Source of the DNA: Sphingomonas kyeonggiensis
Lineage (GTDB): Bacteria; Pseudomonadota; Alphaproteobacteria; Sphingomonadales; Sphingomonadaceae
Assembly: GCF_030812785.1 (NCBI RefSeq)
Contig: NZ_JAUSTJ010000002.1
Coordinates: forward strand, 744,001 to 808,000
DNA: 64,000 nucleotides
Reading direction: 5' to 3'
How positions within the stretch are numbered: position 1 is the stretch's first letter; each line of letters starts with the position of its first letter. Below are positions 31,221-40,514 of the stretch, in pieces. The translations under genes and the position numbers were made by a program. A model generated the notes under the pieces. It was not told the DNA's origin. It made no database searches and saw only the letters and a program-made list of their open reading frames with translations.

Positions 31221-32966
31221 CTAAGCCTCGCCGTACAGCTCCCGCTGCGACCGCTCCAGCTCCTCGGCATAGCGCCGCCGGGCATGCCGCTCGGTGATCA
31301 GCCCGGCCACGCTGCCATCCGGCGCCACCACCACCAGATCGTCCGCGGCGACTCGGTCGAACGTCTCCAGCACCTCGCCGATCCCCATGTCGGGCGTCAG
31401 GCGGGCATGGGCGAGCTTGGCCAGCGATCCGATCTCGGCGACCAGCTCGACATCGGGCGACCAGGCTGCCGCGGTCTCGACGATGCCGGCATAATGGCCC
31501 TTCACGTCGAGCAGCACGACGCGCGTGGTCGAGCCGAGCGGGAAGCGCTCGCGAAAGGCGGAGACGCTGGCATCGGCGGCGAGCTGGGGCACGTCGCGGC
31601 GCATCATCTGCCCGGCGGTGAGCGCGCGCATCCAGCCCACGTCGCGGCCGCTGCGCAGCGTCTCGCCGCGCAGGTGGAGCCGCCAGGTCGAGAAGCTGTA
31701 GCCGAACGCCTCGCGCGCGACGGTGGAGGAGATCAGCGTGGCCGCCACCGCGACGCCGGTGATCGCGAAGTCGTGCGTCACCTCCAGCACCAGCAGCGAC
31801 ATGGTGATCGGCCCGCCGACCACCGCCACTGCCATCGCCGCCATGCCAACCACGGTGGCGTCGTCGGGCGCCAGCACATGCAGGCCTGGGATCTGTGCCA
31901 GCACCACCTGGTAGAGCCGCCCCACCAGCGAGCCGAGGAACAGCGAGGCGAAGAACAGGCCGCCGCGAAAGCCGAAGCCGAGCGACACCGCGGAGGCGAG
32001 CATCTTGAGCAGGATGGTCAGCGCCAGCCCGGCGATCGTCACTTCGGCGATCAGGTTGAGGTTGAGCGCGCCGTGCCCGCCCGAAAGCGTCTGGGGCGAG
32101 AGCAGCGCGAGCGGGATCAGCAGCAGCCCGCCGACGAGCGGCGCCCAGTGCATGGGCAGCTTCGAGCGGTGCACCGCATGCTCGATCAGCGAGACCAGCC
32201 GCATCAGCACGATGCCCATGAACGCGCATATCAGCCCGAGCAGGCCGTAAAGCACATAATCGGCGGTGCCGGTCGGGTGCATGCCGCCGGCGGCGATCAC
32301 ATAGGGCGTCATGCCCATGCCGCGCGCCAGCACGGCGGCGGCGAGCGCGGCGAGCATCACCGGGGCGACGGTGGCGGTGCTATAGGCGCCGAGCACCACT
32401 TCGAAGGCGTAGAAGGCGCCGGTGAGCGGTGCGCCGAAGGCTGCGCTCACCGCCGCGCCCGCGCCGGCCGCCATCAGCGTGCGCAGGTCGCTCCGCCGGA
32501 GCTTCACCTTCTGCCCGAGCAGCGAGGCGAGCCCGCCGCCGGCCTGGGCATAGGCGGCCTCGAGCCCCACCGAGGCGCCGAAGCTGTTGGAGAGCAGGGT
32601 GGTGCCGACCACCGTCGCGGTGTCGCGTGCCGGGATGCGGCCGCCGTGCAGCGCATTGGCCTCGACGATGTCGACTGCCTTGCGCCGGCGCAGGAACCAC
32701 AGGACGAGCCCGAGCAGCGCGCCGCCGATGGGCAGGGCGACCAGCCGCCAGGGGGTGATCGCCTCGGCCGCGCTCAGATGCTCGCCCTGGGCGAGGCCGA
32801 ACAGCAGGCGCTGGGTGCCGCGCGCGAGTTGGCCGAGCAGGATCGCCGAGAGCCCCGCACCGGCACCGACGACCAGCGACAGCGCCAGGAACCATAGCGA
32901 GTTGGTGCGGATCTGGCGCCGCAGCCAGTTGGTGGCGCGGACTGCGCGGTAGAGGGGGCTCGACAC
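31221..32966 (-). CDS. ClC family chloride channel/transporter with CBS domains
   Basis: A 581-residue membrane protein with the ClC fold in residues 20-430 (for example SNSFGASVGLEAAYAQ, holding the gating Glu, and APLTGAFYAFEVVLG). GREGP, the usual form of the gate motif, is changed to GLEAA. Two CBS domains lie in the C-terminal part, ending in SVAGLITERHARRRYAEEL; they may bind nucleotides and regulate flux. It could exchange chloride for protons or act as a channel. It has no functional link to its neighbours. Confidence 0.88.
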   Translation of the reverse strand: MSSPLYRAVRATNWLRRQIRTNSLWFLALSLVVGAGAGLSAILLGQLARGTQRLLFGLAQGEHLSAAEAITPWRLVALPIGGALLGLVLWFLRRRKAVDIVEANALHGGRIPARDTATVVGTTLLSNSFGASVGLEAAYAQAGGGLASLLGQKVKLRRSDLRTLMAAGAGAAVSAAFGAPLTGAFYAFEVVLGAYSTATVAPVMLAALAAAVLARGMGMTPYVIAAGGMHPTGTADYVLYGLLGLICAFMGIVLMRLVSLIEHAVHRSKLPMHWAPLVGGLLLIPLALLSPQTLSGGHGALNLNLIAEVTIAGLALTILLKMLASAVSLGFGFRGGLFFASLFLGSLVGRLYQVVLAQIPGLHVLAPDDATVVGMAAMAVAVVGGPITMSLLVLEVTHDFAITGVAVAATLISSTVAREAFGYSFSTWRLHLRGETLRSGRDVGWMRALTAGQMMRRDVPQLAADASVSAFRERFPLGSTTRVVLLDVKGHYAGIVETAAAWSPDVELVAEIGSLAKLAHARLTPDMGIGEVLETFDRVAADDLVVVAPDGSVAGLITERHARRRYAEELERSQRELYGEA

Positions 32967-32972
32967 CGCCGC

Positions 32973-33587
32973 TTATTCCTGCGGCGGGATCGGCGCCTCC
33001 TCGGGCGTCTCGAGCTGCAGGCCGTGCTTGAGCAGCATCGGGATGTTGAGCATCGCGAACACCAACGTGACCGGGATCATGATCCAGGTCTTGAAGATCA
33101 CCCACTGGTCCCAGGTGACGAAGTGGCGGACGCCTTCATTGGCCACCGCTGCGACTGCGAAGAAGATCGTCCAGTTGATCGTCAGCAGCCGCCAGCCCTT
33201 GGCCGAAAGCCCCGGATAAGCCTGTTCGAGAAGGGTCTGGAGCAGCGGCTTGTCGGCGATCAGACCATAGCCGAGCACGATCGCGAACATCGCATAGATG
33301 ATCGTCGGCTTGATCTGGATGAAGGTCTGGTCGTGGAAATAGAGCGTCAGCCCGCCGAACAGCAGCACGAAGGCGGCGGTGATCCACAGCATCGGCGAGA
33401 CGTGGCGGGTCTTCCACCAGGAGAGGGCGATCGCGCCGGCCATCGCCACCATGAACGCCACGGTCGCGGCGAACACGCGGGCGAGCACCGGGCCCTGCGC
33501 CAGCGAGTTGACCGCGAAGAACACCGCGAGCGGCCCGTAATCGATCAGCATCCGCACGCCGGGCGAGGCGGCCTTCTTCTCAGCCAT
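32973..33587 (-). CDS. ispZ: Inner membrane septation-type protein (IspZ/YciB)
   Basis: A 204-residue protein with about six membrane helices and the IspZ/YciB pattern: LIDYGPLAVFFAVNSLAQGP near the start, LYFHDQTFIQIKPTIIYAMF in the middle, and NEGVRHFVTWDQWVIFKTW near the end. YciB proteins take part in cell-envelope synthesis and septation. ATG 33587 overlaps the end of ftsY by eight bases, with GGAG in the ftsY end as its ribosome site. It completes a mtaB-ftsY-ispZ operon. Confidence 0.92.
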   Translation of the reverse strand: MAEKKAASPGVRMLIDYGPLAVFFAVNSLAQGPVLARVFAATVAFMVAMAGAIALSWWKTRHVSPMLWITAAFVLLFGGLTLYFHDQTFIQIKPTIIYAMFAIVLGYGLIADKPLLQTLLEQAYPGLSAKGWRLLTINWTIFFAVAAVANEGVRHFVTWDQWVIFKTWIMIPVTLVFAMLNIPMLLKHGLQLETPEEAPIPPQE

Positions 33588-34515
33588 TGGTAAGCTCCTC
33601 CACGCCGGCGATGATGCGCGCCACTTCCTCGGCATTGAACGGGCGCAGGTCGTCCACCTTCTCGCCCACGCCGATCGCATGGATCGGCAGGCCGTATTTC
33701 TCCGCCGCCGCGACCAGAACGCCGCCGCGCGCGGTGCCGTCGAGCTTGGTCATGACGAGGCCGGTGACGCCGGCAACTTCCTTGAACACCTCGATTTGGT
33801 TGAGCGCGTTCTGGCCGGTGGTGGCGTCGAGCACGAGCACCACGTCGTGCGGCGCCGCCGGGTTGAGGCGGCCGAGCACGCGGCGGATCTTGGCCAGCTC
33901 GTCCATCAGCTCGGTCTTGTTCTGCAGGCGCCCGGCGGTGTCGACGATCAGCACGTCGGTGCCCTTCTCGGTCGCCTGCTTCACCGCCTCGAACACGATG
34001 CCCGCGGCATCGCCGCCCTCGGCGCCCGAGACGATCGGCACGCCGATCCGCTCGGCCCAGGTCCGCAGCTGGCCGATCGCGGCGGCGCGGAAGGTGTCGC
34101 CGGCGGCGAGCATCACCGAATAATCCTGCTCCATCAGCAAATTGGCGATCTTGGCAATTGTCGTGGTCTTGCCCGATCCGTTGACGCCGATGACGAGGAT
34201 CACCTGCGGACGAGGGAAGGCCTCGACCTCGAGCTTGCGGGCGACGGGGGCGAGCACCTTGGCGACTTCCTCGGCCACGACCAGGCGGATGCCCAGTTCC
34301 TCCATGTTGCGCTCGAACTGGCCCTCGGCGAGCCGCTGGCGGACGCGCGCGGCGGTGGCGGGGCCGAGGTCGGAGGCGATCAGTGCTTCCTCGATATCGT
34401 CCAGCGTCGCCTCATCGAGCCGCGCTAGGCCGAGCCCGGCGAGGTTGCCGATCAGCCGGTCGGAGGTCTTGCGGAAGCCGCCGAGAAGGCGCTCGTGCCA
34501 GCTGGGCCCGCTCAT
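33580..34515 (-). CDS. ftsY: Signal recognition particle receptor FtsY
   Basis: A 311-residue SRP GTPase with the NG domain only: an N-terminal helical bundle from residue 1, G1 motif GVNGSGKTTTIAKIA, AAGDTFRAAAIGQL, VLIVDTAGRLQNK and MTKLDGTARGG. The long acidic A domain of enterobacterial FtsY is absent, as is normal in alphaproteobacteria. It binds Ffh-SRP at the membrane. Start ATG 34515 overlaps the mtaB stop in ATGA. Confidence 0.95.
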   Translation of the reverse strand: MSGPSWHERLLGGFRKTSDRLIGNLAGLGLARLDEATLDDIEEALIASDLGPATAARVRQRLAEGQFERNMEELGIRLVVAEEVAKVLAPVARKLEVEAFPRPQVILVIGVNGSGKTTTIAKIANLLMEQDYSVMLAAGDTFRAAAIGQLRTWAERIGVPIVSGAEGGDAAGIVFEAVKQATEKGTDVLIVDTAGRLQNKTELMDELAKIRRVLGRLNPAAPHDVVLVLDATTGQNALNQIEVFKEVAGVTGLVMTKLDGTARGGVLVAAAEKYGLPIHAIGVGEKVDDLRPFNAEEVARIIAGVEELTNG

Positions 34516-35729
34516 GCGATCAGCTTCCCTTCCCGGACATCGACGATCTTTACGCTCACAATCTCTCCGACTTCTTGGGGGGCGAGGCGAACCTCGGCGA
34601 AATTGCCGGCATGGCCCCGCTCTCCGGGGCGCTCTACCAGCACTTGTTGGGTGCTGCCTACCAGGCTTTGCAGCCAATTGTCCCTGACGCGGGCGGCCTC
34701 GGTGCGCAGGCGGGCGGCTCGGACCTTGACGATCTCGGGCTCGACTTGGGGCATCTTCGCCGCCGGGGTGCCGTTGCGGGGGCTGTAGGGGAAGATATGG
34801 GCATGGACGATGCCGCAGTCGGCGATCAGCGCGAGGCTGTTCTCGAACATTTCCTCGGTCTCGGTCGGGAAGCCGGCGATTAGATCGGCACCGATCGCGA
34901 TGTCCGGCCGCGCCATGCGCAGCCGCTCGGCCAGCGCGACCGACTGGGCGCGGCTGTGGCGGCGCTTCATGCGCTTCAGGATCATGTCGTCCCCCGCCTG
35001 GAGCGAGAGATGGACGTGCGGCATCAGGCGCGGCTCCCCGGTGAGCAGCGCAAACAACCGGTCGTCGACTTCGATCCCGTCGAGCGAGGAAAGCCTGAGG
35101 CGCCGGAGCTTCGGCACATGTGCCAGGATGCGCTCGACCAGCTGGCCGAGGCTGGGCGCGCCCGGAAGATCGGGGCCGTAGCTGGTCAGATCGACCCCGG
35201 TCAGCACCACCTCGGCATGGCTCTCGGCCAGTGCGGAGACCCGGTCGATCACCGCACCGGCGGGCACCGAGCGGCTGTTCCCCCGGCCATAGGGGATGGC
35301 GCAGAAGGTGCAGCGATGGTCGCAGCCATTCTGCACCTCGACGAACGCCCGGGCATGGGTCGAGAAGCTCGCGGCTAGGTGCGGCGCGGTCTCGCGCACC
35401 GCCATGATGTCCTGCACCATCACCGGTGCAGCAGCCTTCCAAGCTGAATACATCAGCTTCTCGGCATTGCCGATCACCCGGTCGACCTCGGGCATTGCGG
35501 CGAAGGCCTGGGGATCGATCTGCGCTGCGCAGCCCGTCACCACCAGCTCGGCGCCCGGCCGCTCGCGCCGGGCGCGGCGGATCGCCTGGCGGGTCTGCTT
35601 GACGGCCTCGTTGGTCACCGCGCAACTGTTGATCACGACGGTGTCGCGATCCGACAATAAGGTGCGGATCGTCTCGCTTTCGGCGAGGTTGAGGCGACAA
35701 CCCAGACTGATGACGTGAGGGGATGACAT
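34512..35729 (-). CDS. mtaB: tRNA t6A37 methylthiotransferase MtaB
   Basis: A 405-residue radical-SAM enzyme. The N-terminal domain has Cys residues in SLGCRLN, VVINSCAVTNEA and VVTGCAAQ for one cluster; the radical-SAM triad is in CDHRCTFCAIPYGRG. It adds a methylthio group to t6A at position 37 of tRNAs reading ANN codons. The C-terminus has a TRAM-like part. It heads the mtaB-ftsY-ispZ operon and is back to back with the DUF924 gene. Confidence 0.92.
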   Translation of the reverse strand: MSSPHVISLGCRLNLAESETIRTLLSDRDTVVINSCAVTNEAVKQTRQAIRRARRERPGAELVVTGCAAQIDPQAFAAMPEVDRVIGNAEKLMYSAWKAAAPVMVQDIMAVRETAPHLAASFSTHARAFVEVQNGCDHRCTFCAIPYGRGNSRSVPAGAVIDRVSALAESHAEVVLTGVDLTSYGPDLPGAPSLGQLVERILAHVPKLRRLRLSSLDGIEVDDRLFALLTGEPRLMPHVHLSLQAGDDMILKRMKRRHSRAQSVALAERLRMARPDIAIGADLIAGFPTETEEMFENSLALIADCGIVHAHIFPYSPRNGTPAAKMPQVEPEIVKVRAARLRTEAARVRDNWLQSLVGSTQQVLVERPGERGHAGNFAEVRLAPQEVGEIVSVKIVDVREGKLIA

Positions 35730-36305
35730 TTGGCCGGTGATCTAGGCGCAGCTACACTCGATGTCCACGCGAAGGCCCGCGAAGTGTTGAGCTTCTGGTT
35801 CGCGCTCACCCCCGAGCAGCATTTCGCCACCTCCGTCAGGCTCGATGCGGAGATCAAGGCGCGCTTCGGGCCGCTGCGCGATCTGGTGCTGGGATCGGGC
35901 GCGGCGGGCTGGCGCGACGATCCCGAGACGTTGCTCGCTGCGATCATCCTGCTCGACCAGTTCAGCCGCAACATCCACCGCGGCACCGCCGAGGCCTTCG
36001 CCGCCGATCCACTCGCGCTGCAACTGGCGCTGGAGGCGATCGGCAAGGGCTGGGACGCGGACATGGACAAGGACCGGCGCCAGTTCCTCTATCTGCCGCT
36101 CGAACATGCCGAGGACCCGGCGATGCAGAAGCTGAGCGTAGAGAAGTTCGGTTCGCTGGACGACGCCTATCTCCTCGGCTTTGCGGAAAAGCACGCAGCG
36201 GTGGTCGCGCGGTTCGGGCGCTATCCGAGTCGCAACGCCGCGCTGGGGCGGGAGTCGACGCCGGAGGAGTTGGCATTCCTCAGTGAGGCCGGGGCGGGGT
36301 GGTAA
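35730..36305 (+). CDS. DUF924 family protein
   Basis: A protein of up to 191 residues with the DUF924 pattern: EVLSFWFALTPEQHF, LAAIILLDQFSRNIHRGTAE, and YLPLEHAEDPAMQKLSVEKF. The fold is helical and TPR-like; its function is unknown. TTG 35730 is adjacent to the divergent mtaB start, leaving no room for a leader, so a later start such as GTG near 35783 (before LSFWF) is possible. Its promoter must then lie in the first codons of mtaB. Confidence 0.78.
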   Translation: MAGDLGAATLDVHAKAREVLSFWFALTPEQHFATSVRLDAEIKARFGPLRDLVLGSGAAGWRDDPETLLAAIILLDQFSRNIHRGTAEAFAADPLALQLALEAIGKGWDADMDKDRRQFLYLPLEHAEDPAMQKLSVEKFGSLDDAYLLGFAEKHAAVVARFGRYPSRNAALGRESTPEELAFLSEAGAGW

Positions 36306-36310
36306 GGGAC

Positions 36311-36976
36311 CTAGCCCGCCCCGAGTCCCGCGCCCTCCGGATGGCGCTCCAGCCGGATGTCCCGCCGGGCCAGCAGCACGCCGCCTTCGCTCCGGGTCAG
36401 CTGCACGATCCCGCTGCCGCCGCGCAGCTCCTGTTTCGCGCGATAGGCGGGTGTGACGCCGTACTCGCCGTCGAACACCACGTCGTCGATATAATAGGGA
36501 CGCTTGTCCGGCTCGCCGATGAAGAGATGGACGTGCGCCGGCATGCTCCGGTCCGGATAAGGCGCGGGCTTGATCGTCTCGAAGGTGTAGACCCCGTCCG
36601 CGCCGGTCCGCGCCCAGCCGCGCAACCGGCCATGGCGCCGGCTCCATTCGGTCTCGGGCGTGCCATTGGCATAGAGGCCTGCCGCGTTGGTGTGATGCGC
36701 GTAGACGATCACGCCCGGCGCCGGCGCGCCATCCCGAGCCAGTATCCGTCCGGTCAGCGTCATCTGCTCGCCCGGCTCCTGCGCCGAGGCAAGCCGGACC
36801 CGGGCGGAAAGGCCTCGGGCGTTTCGCTCGGCCACCGCCGCGCAGCCTTCGCAATTGTAGAGATCGGGTCGCGCTTCGTCGCGCATGCTGCCGGGAGAGG
36901 GGGTAAGCGCCACCACACCGACAAGGCCGCCTGCCGCGCCGCCCAATAGAATCAGGGCCGTCCGACGATCGAGCAT
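36311..36976 (-). CDS. Exported intradiol-dioxygenase-like protein
   Basis: A 221-residue protein with a Tat-like leader (DRRTALILLGGAAGG). The core resembles protocatechuate 3,4-dioxygenase: PAPGVIVYAHHTNAAGLY, GRLRGWARTGADGVYTFETI, and PAHVHLFIGEP. The possible iron ligands include the Tyr and His in these stretches. Exported members of this group are common in sphingomonads and mostly uncharacterised, so ring-cleavage is unproven. It stands alone. Confidence 0.78.
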   Translation of the reverse strand: MLDRRTALILLGGAAGGLVGVVALTPSPGSMRDEARPDLYNCEGCAAVAERNARGLSARVRLASAQEPGEQMTLTGRILARDGAPAPGVIVYAHHTNAAGLYANGTPETEWSRRHGRLRGWARTGADGVYTFETIKPAPYPDRSMPAHVHLFIGEPDKRPYYIDDVVFDGEYGVTPAYRAKQELRGGSGIVQLTRSEGGVLLARRDIRLERHPEGAGLGAG

Positions 36977-37040
36977 CTCGACTCTCCGCCTGATTAACGG
37001 CGCAGTATAGAATATGTCGAAGGTACGGAAAAGCGGCGAT

Positions 37041-38669
37041 TCAACCGGTGCGGCGCTGCCCCGAAGTGGCTTCGGGGCCGGTCGGGGTGCTGCCGGCGGC
37101 GAGGATCAGCCGGCGCTCGGCGAGCAGGCGCCGGACGCCGCTCATCGACAGCGGCTTGCCATAATACCAGCCCTGCGCCTTGGCGCAGCCGGCGGCGCGG
37201 AGCCGCTCCTCGATCGCCGCGTCCTCCACGCCCTCCGCGGTGATCGGCAGGTTCAGGCTCTCGCCCAGGCTGATGATCGCGTTGACGATCGCTGCCGAGT
37301 CCGCGCTCGAATTGAGTGACAGGATGAAGCTCTTGTCGATCTTGATCCGGTCGAAGGGCAGGGCGCGAAGGTGGGCGAGTGATGAATAGCCGGTGCCGAA
37401 ATCGTCCAGTGCCAGCCGGGCGCCCTGGTTCTTCAGGCTGCCGACGATCGACTGGGCAAGCGCGAGATTGTCGAACAGTGCGCTCTCGGTAATTTCCACC
37501 TCGAGCCGGCTGGCAGGGAAGCCGGTCTCCGCCAACACCTTGATGATCTTCTGCGCCAGCCAGGCGTCGCGCAGCTGCCAGGGCGAGATGTTGATCGACA
37601 AAGTGAGCGAGGGATCCCAGTCACGCGCGGCGAGGAAGGCCTGGCGCATGATCGAGAGCGAGAGGTCCGCGATCATGCCGGTCTCTTCCGCGATCGGGAT
37701 GAACTGTTCGGGGCTGATCAGCCCGCGCGTCGGATGCTCCCAGCGCGCCAGCACCTCGAAGCCGTGCAGGCGGTTGGTGCTGAGGTCGATCTGCTGCTCG
37801 AAGTAGGGAACGATCTCGCCGCGCGGGATCGCGGTGCGTAGGCCGTTTTCCAGGTCGTTGCGCATCTGGAGCTCGCGCTCCATCGAATGATCGAACCAGG
37901 CATAGCGGTTGCGGCCCGATTTCTTGGCCGCGTACATCGCGATGTCGGCCGAGCGCATCAGCGCGTCGATGCTCGCGCAGTCGAAGTCCGAGCGGGCGAT
38001 GCCGAGCGAGCAGGAGATGTGCAGGCGCAGGCCCTCGGCTTCGAAGGGCTGGGCCATGCGGCTGACCAGCCGCTCGGCGATGCGCTCGACCACCCCGGGC
38101 TCGCTCGGGTCGAACAGGAAACCGCAGGCGAACTCGTCGCCGCCCAGCCGCGCGGTGAGCGTGATCGGTGGCAGGACATGCGCGATCTCCGCGGCGACGG
38201 CGCGGAGCAGCGCGTCGCCCACGGCATGGCCGTGCATGTCGTTGATCGTCTTGAAATGGTCGAGGTCGAGCATGATCAGCGCCATCGCCTTGCGGCGGCG
38301 CTGGGCCCGGACGAACATCGCCGCGCCTTCCTCGGCCAGGCTGCGGCGGTTGAGAAAGCCGGTCAGCGGATCGCGGTTGGCGAGCTGCTGGGCGCGCTCC
38401 TCGGCGGCGGTGCGGATCAGCACTTCCTGGCTGAGCGCTGCGTGACGGCGCCAGCCGAACAGGATCAGCGCGACGTTGAGCAGCAGCGCGATCACCAGCG
38501 TGCGATCGGCAGGCGCGCCGCCCTCGAAATAATATTGCAGCGTCTTGGACAGCACGGCGCTGCCGGTGCCGACGAACAGCAGGATCGCGGCCACGCTGAT
38601 CGCGCCCGAGAGCAGGCCCGGGCGTGGAGGGTTTTGCGATACGGCTTGTTCTTCGAAGTCCAGCGACAT
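37041..38669 (-). CDS. Membrane GGDEF-EAL protein
   Basis: A 542-residue c-di-GMP protein. Two membrane helices (about residues 22-42 and 57-72), then GGDEF at 176-180 (RLGGDEFACG) with intact metal-binding LDLDHFKTIND, followed by EAL-type EVL at 305-307. The phosphodiesterase residues are present: EITES, DDFGTGYSS, KIDKSF and AEGVE. Both activities are therefore possible. No sensory domain besides the membrane part. ATG 38669 is preferred to TTG 38687. Confidence 0.9.
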   Translation of the reverse strand: MSLDFEEQAVSQNPPRPGLLSGAISVAAILLFVGTGSAVLSKTLQYYFEGGAPADRTLVIALLLNVALILFGWRRHAALSQEVLIRTAAEERAQQLANRDPLTGFLNRRSLAEEGAAMFVRAQRRRKAMALIMLDLDHFKTINDMHGHAVGDALLRAVAAEIAHVLPPITLTARLGGDEFACGFLFDPSEPGVVERIAERLVSRMAQPFEAEGLRLHISCSLGIARSDFDCASIDALMRSADIAMYAAKKSGRNRYAWFDHSMERELQMRNDLENGLRTAIPRGEIVPYFEQQIDLSTNRLHGFEVLARWEHPTRGLISPEQFIPIAEETGMIADLSLSIMRQAFLAARDWDPSLTLSINISPWQLRDAWLAQKIIKVLAETGFPASRLEVEITESALFDNLALAQSIVGSLKNQGARLALDDFGTGYSSLAHLRALPFDRIKIDKSFILSLNSSADSAAIVNAIISLGESLNLPITAEGVEDAAIEERLRAAGCAKAQGWYYGKPLSMSGVRRLLAERRLILAAGSTPTGPEATSGQRRTG

Positions 38670-38857
38670 GCCGGCGACGATCCCCAACTGTGATCGGGGT
38701 CGTTTCTCATGCGTACGGTATAAAACGGGTTAAGCCGGCGACACGTTCGCGCAATATTTTGCGCCCGCGCGCCGGGCTTGCCTCGCGCGGGTGGATGCAG
38801 TAGGGGCCACCGCGACCGTTCTCTTTGAACGCGAGACATTTGCCACCCCAAGGGGTG

Positions 38858-38889
38858 ACGCCGGCCGACGAGGTTTCGTCCGCCGGCGT
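38858..38889 (+). other. Strong hairpin in the ffh leader
   Basis: ACGCCGGC (38858-38865) pairs with GCCGGCGT (38882-38889), and inner GACGA with TCGTC, around a GGTT loop; a C-C mismatch separates the two stems. GTTTTG follows at 38888-38893. It may be a weak terminator or attenuator about 50 bases before ffh. Confidence 0.6.
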
Positions 38890-38937
38890 GTTTTGCGTTT
38901 GGCGAATCGCGGTTCTGATTTGGAGTTTTTGGGTCCG

Positions 38938-40428
38938 ATGTTCGAAAGTCTGAGCGAACGGCTGGGTGGCGTATTCGATCGCCTGCGTGGTCGTGGCGCG
39001 CTGACCGAAGCCGATGTCCGCACCGCGATGCGCGAAGTGCGGATCGCCCTGCTGGAGGCCGATGTCGCGCTTCCGGTGGCGCGCGACTTCGTCGAGAAGG
39101 CGACCGAGCAGGCGATCGGCCATGAAGTGCTCCGCTCGGTCACGCCGGGCCAGCAGGTGGTCAAGATCGTCCACGACACGCTCGTGGACATGCTCGGCCC
39201 GGACACGGCCGAACTCGAGATCGCCGTCACCCCGCCTGCCGTTATCATGCTCGTCGGCCTCCAGGGCTCGGGCAAGACGACCACCACCGCCAAGCTCGCG
39301 CGCCTGCTCAAGAGCCAGGGCAAGAAGGTGATGATGGCGTCGCTGGACGTGAACCGTCCGGCCGCGCAGGAGCAGCTCGCGGTCCTCGGCACCCAGACCG
39401 ACGTCAACACGCTGCCGATCGTCGCCGGCCAGCAGCCGGTTGAGATCGCCAGGCGTGCGCTCAACGCCGCCAAGCTCCAGGGCTATGACGTCCTGATGCT
39501 CGACACCGCCGGCCGACTGCACGTCGACCAGGCGCTGATGGACGAGATGAAGGCGGTGGCGGACATCGCCACGCCGAACGAGATCCTGCTCGTCGTCGAC
39601 TCGCTGACCGGCCAGGACGCCGTGAACGTCGCGTCGAGCTTCTCCGAGCAGGTTCCACTCACCGGCGTGATCCTCACCCGCATGGACGGCGATGCCCGCG
39701 GCGGCGCGGCGCTGTCGATGCGCGCGGTCACCGGCAAGCCGATCAAGTTTGCCGGCATGGGCGAAAAGCTCGACCAGCTCGAAGCCTTCCACCCGAAGCG
39801 CGTTGCCGGCCGTATCCTCGGCATGGGCGACGTCGTCAGCCTCGTCGAGAAGGCGGCGGCCGCGATCCAGGAGGAAGACGCCGAGAAGATGGCGGCGCGG
39901 CTGGCCAAGGGCCAGTTCGACATGAACGACCTGCGCGGCCAGCTCGCCCAGATGCGCCGCATGGGCGGCCTCGGCGCACTCGCCGGCATGATGCCGGGCA
40001 TGAAGAAGGCGCAGGCCGCAGTCGACCAGGTCGGCGGCGACAAGGTGCTGATCCGCATGGATGCGATGATCACCTCGATGACGCCCAAGGAGCGCGCCAA
40101 GCCGGACCTGATCAACGCCAAGCGCAAGATCCGCATCGCCAAGGGCTCGGGCACCACGGTGCAGGAAGTCAACAAGCTGCTGAAGATGCACCTCGAGATG
40201 CAGACCGCGATGAAGCGGCTGAAGAAGATGGGCGGTCTGAAGGGCATGCTGGGCATGTTCGGCAAGGGCGGTCCCGGCGGCGGCATGGGCGGCATCGGCA
40301 ACGCGCTGGGTGGCGCGGGGCTTGGCGACATGATGGGCAAGCTGGACACGGGCGGGCTTCCCGGCCTTGGCGGCCCAGGCGCGCCGCAGCTCCCGCCCGG
40401 TTTCGAGAATTTGATCAAGAAGAAGTGA
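38938..40428 (+). CDS. ffh: Signal recognition particle protein Ffh
   Basis: A 496-residue SRP54 homologue. The N domain begins MFESLSERLGGVFDRLRGRG; the G domain has GLQGSGKTTTTAKLA, SLDVNRPAAQEQL, LDTAGRLHVD and TRMDGDARGG; the Met-rich M domain (from about residue 320) binds signal peptides and the SRP RNA (ffs at 233-325). The end is Gly/Met-rich (GGMGGIGNALGGAGLGD). ATG 38938 matches the usual N-terminus, though an upstream frame stays open for 49 codons. Confidence 0.95.
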   Translation: MFESLSERLGGVFDRLRGRGALTEADVRTAMREVRIALLEADVALPVARDFVEKATEQAIGHEVLRSVTPGQQVVKIVHDTLVDMLGPDTAELEIAVTPPAVIMLVGLQGSGKTTTTAKLARLLKSQGKKVMMASLDVNRPAAQEQLAVLGTQTDVNTLPIVAGQQPVEIARRALNAAKLQGYDVLMLDTAGRLHVDQALMDEMKAVADIATPNEILLVVDSLTGQDAVNVASSFSEQVPLTGVILTRMDGDARGGAALSMRAVTGKPIKFAGMGEKLDQLEAFHPKRVAGRILGMGDVVSLVEKAAAAIQEEDAEKMAARLAKGQFDMNDLRGQLAQMRRMGGLGALAGMMPGMKKAQAAVDQVGGDKVLIRMDAMITSMTPKERAKPDLINAKRKIRIAKGSGTTVQEVNKLLKMHLEMQTAMKRLKKMGGLKGMLGMFGKGGPGGGMGGIGNALGGAGLGDMMGKLDTGGLPGLGGPGAPQLPPGFENLIKKK

Positions 40429-40514
40429 TACCCCCGCCCAGCCGTCAGGCGGCGGGGCAACAACCAACGATCCCGGCTCCGGCCGGGTGACGAATACGAA
40501 GAAGGAAGATTGTA

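Noticed and set aside
31179..32897. 572-codon open frame opposite the ClC gene
   Set aside because: Very rich in His, Gln, Arg and Gly with no motif; the ClC reading shows clear membrane helices and CBS domains.
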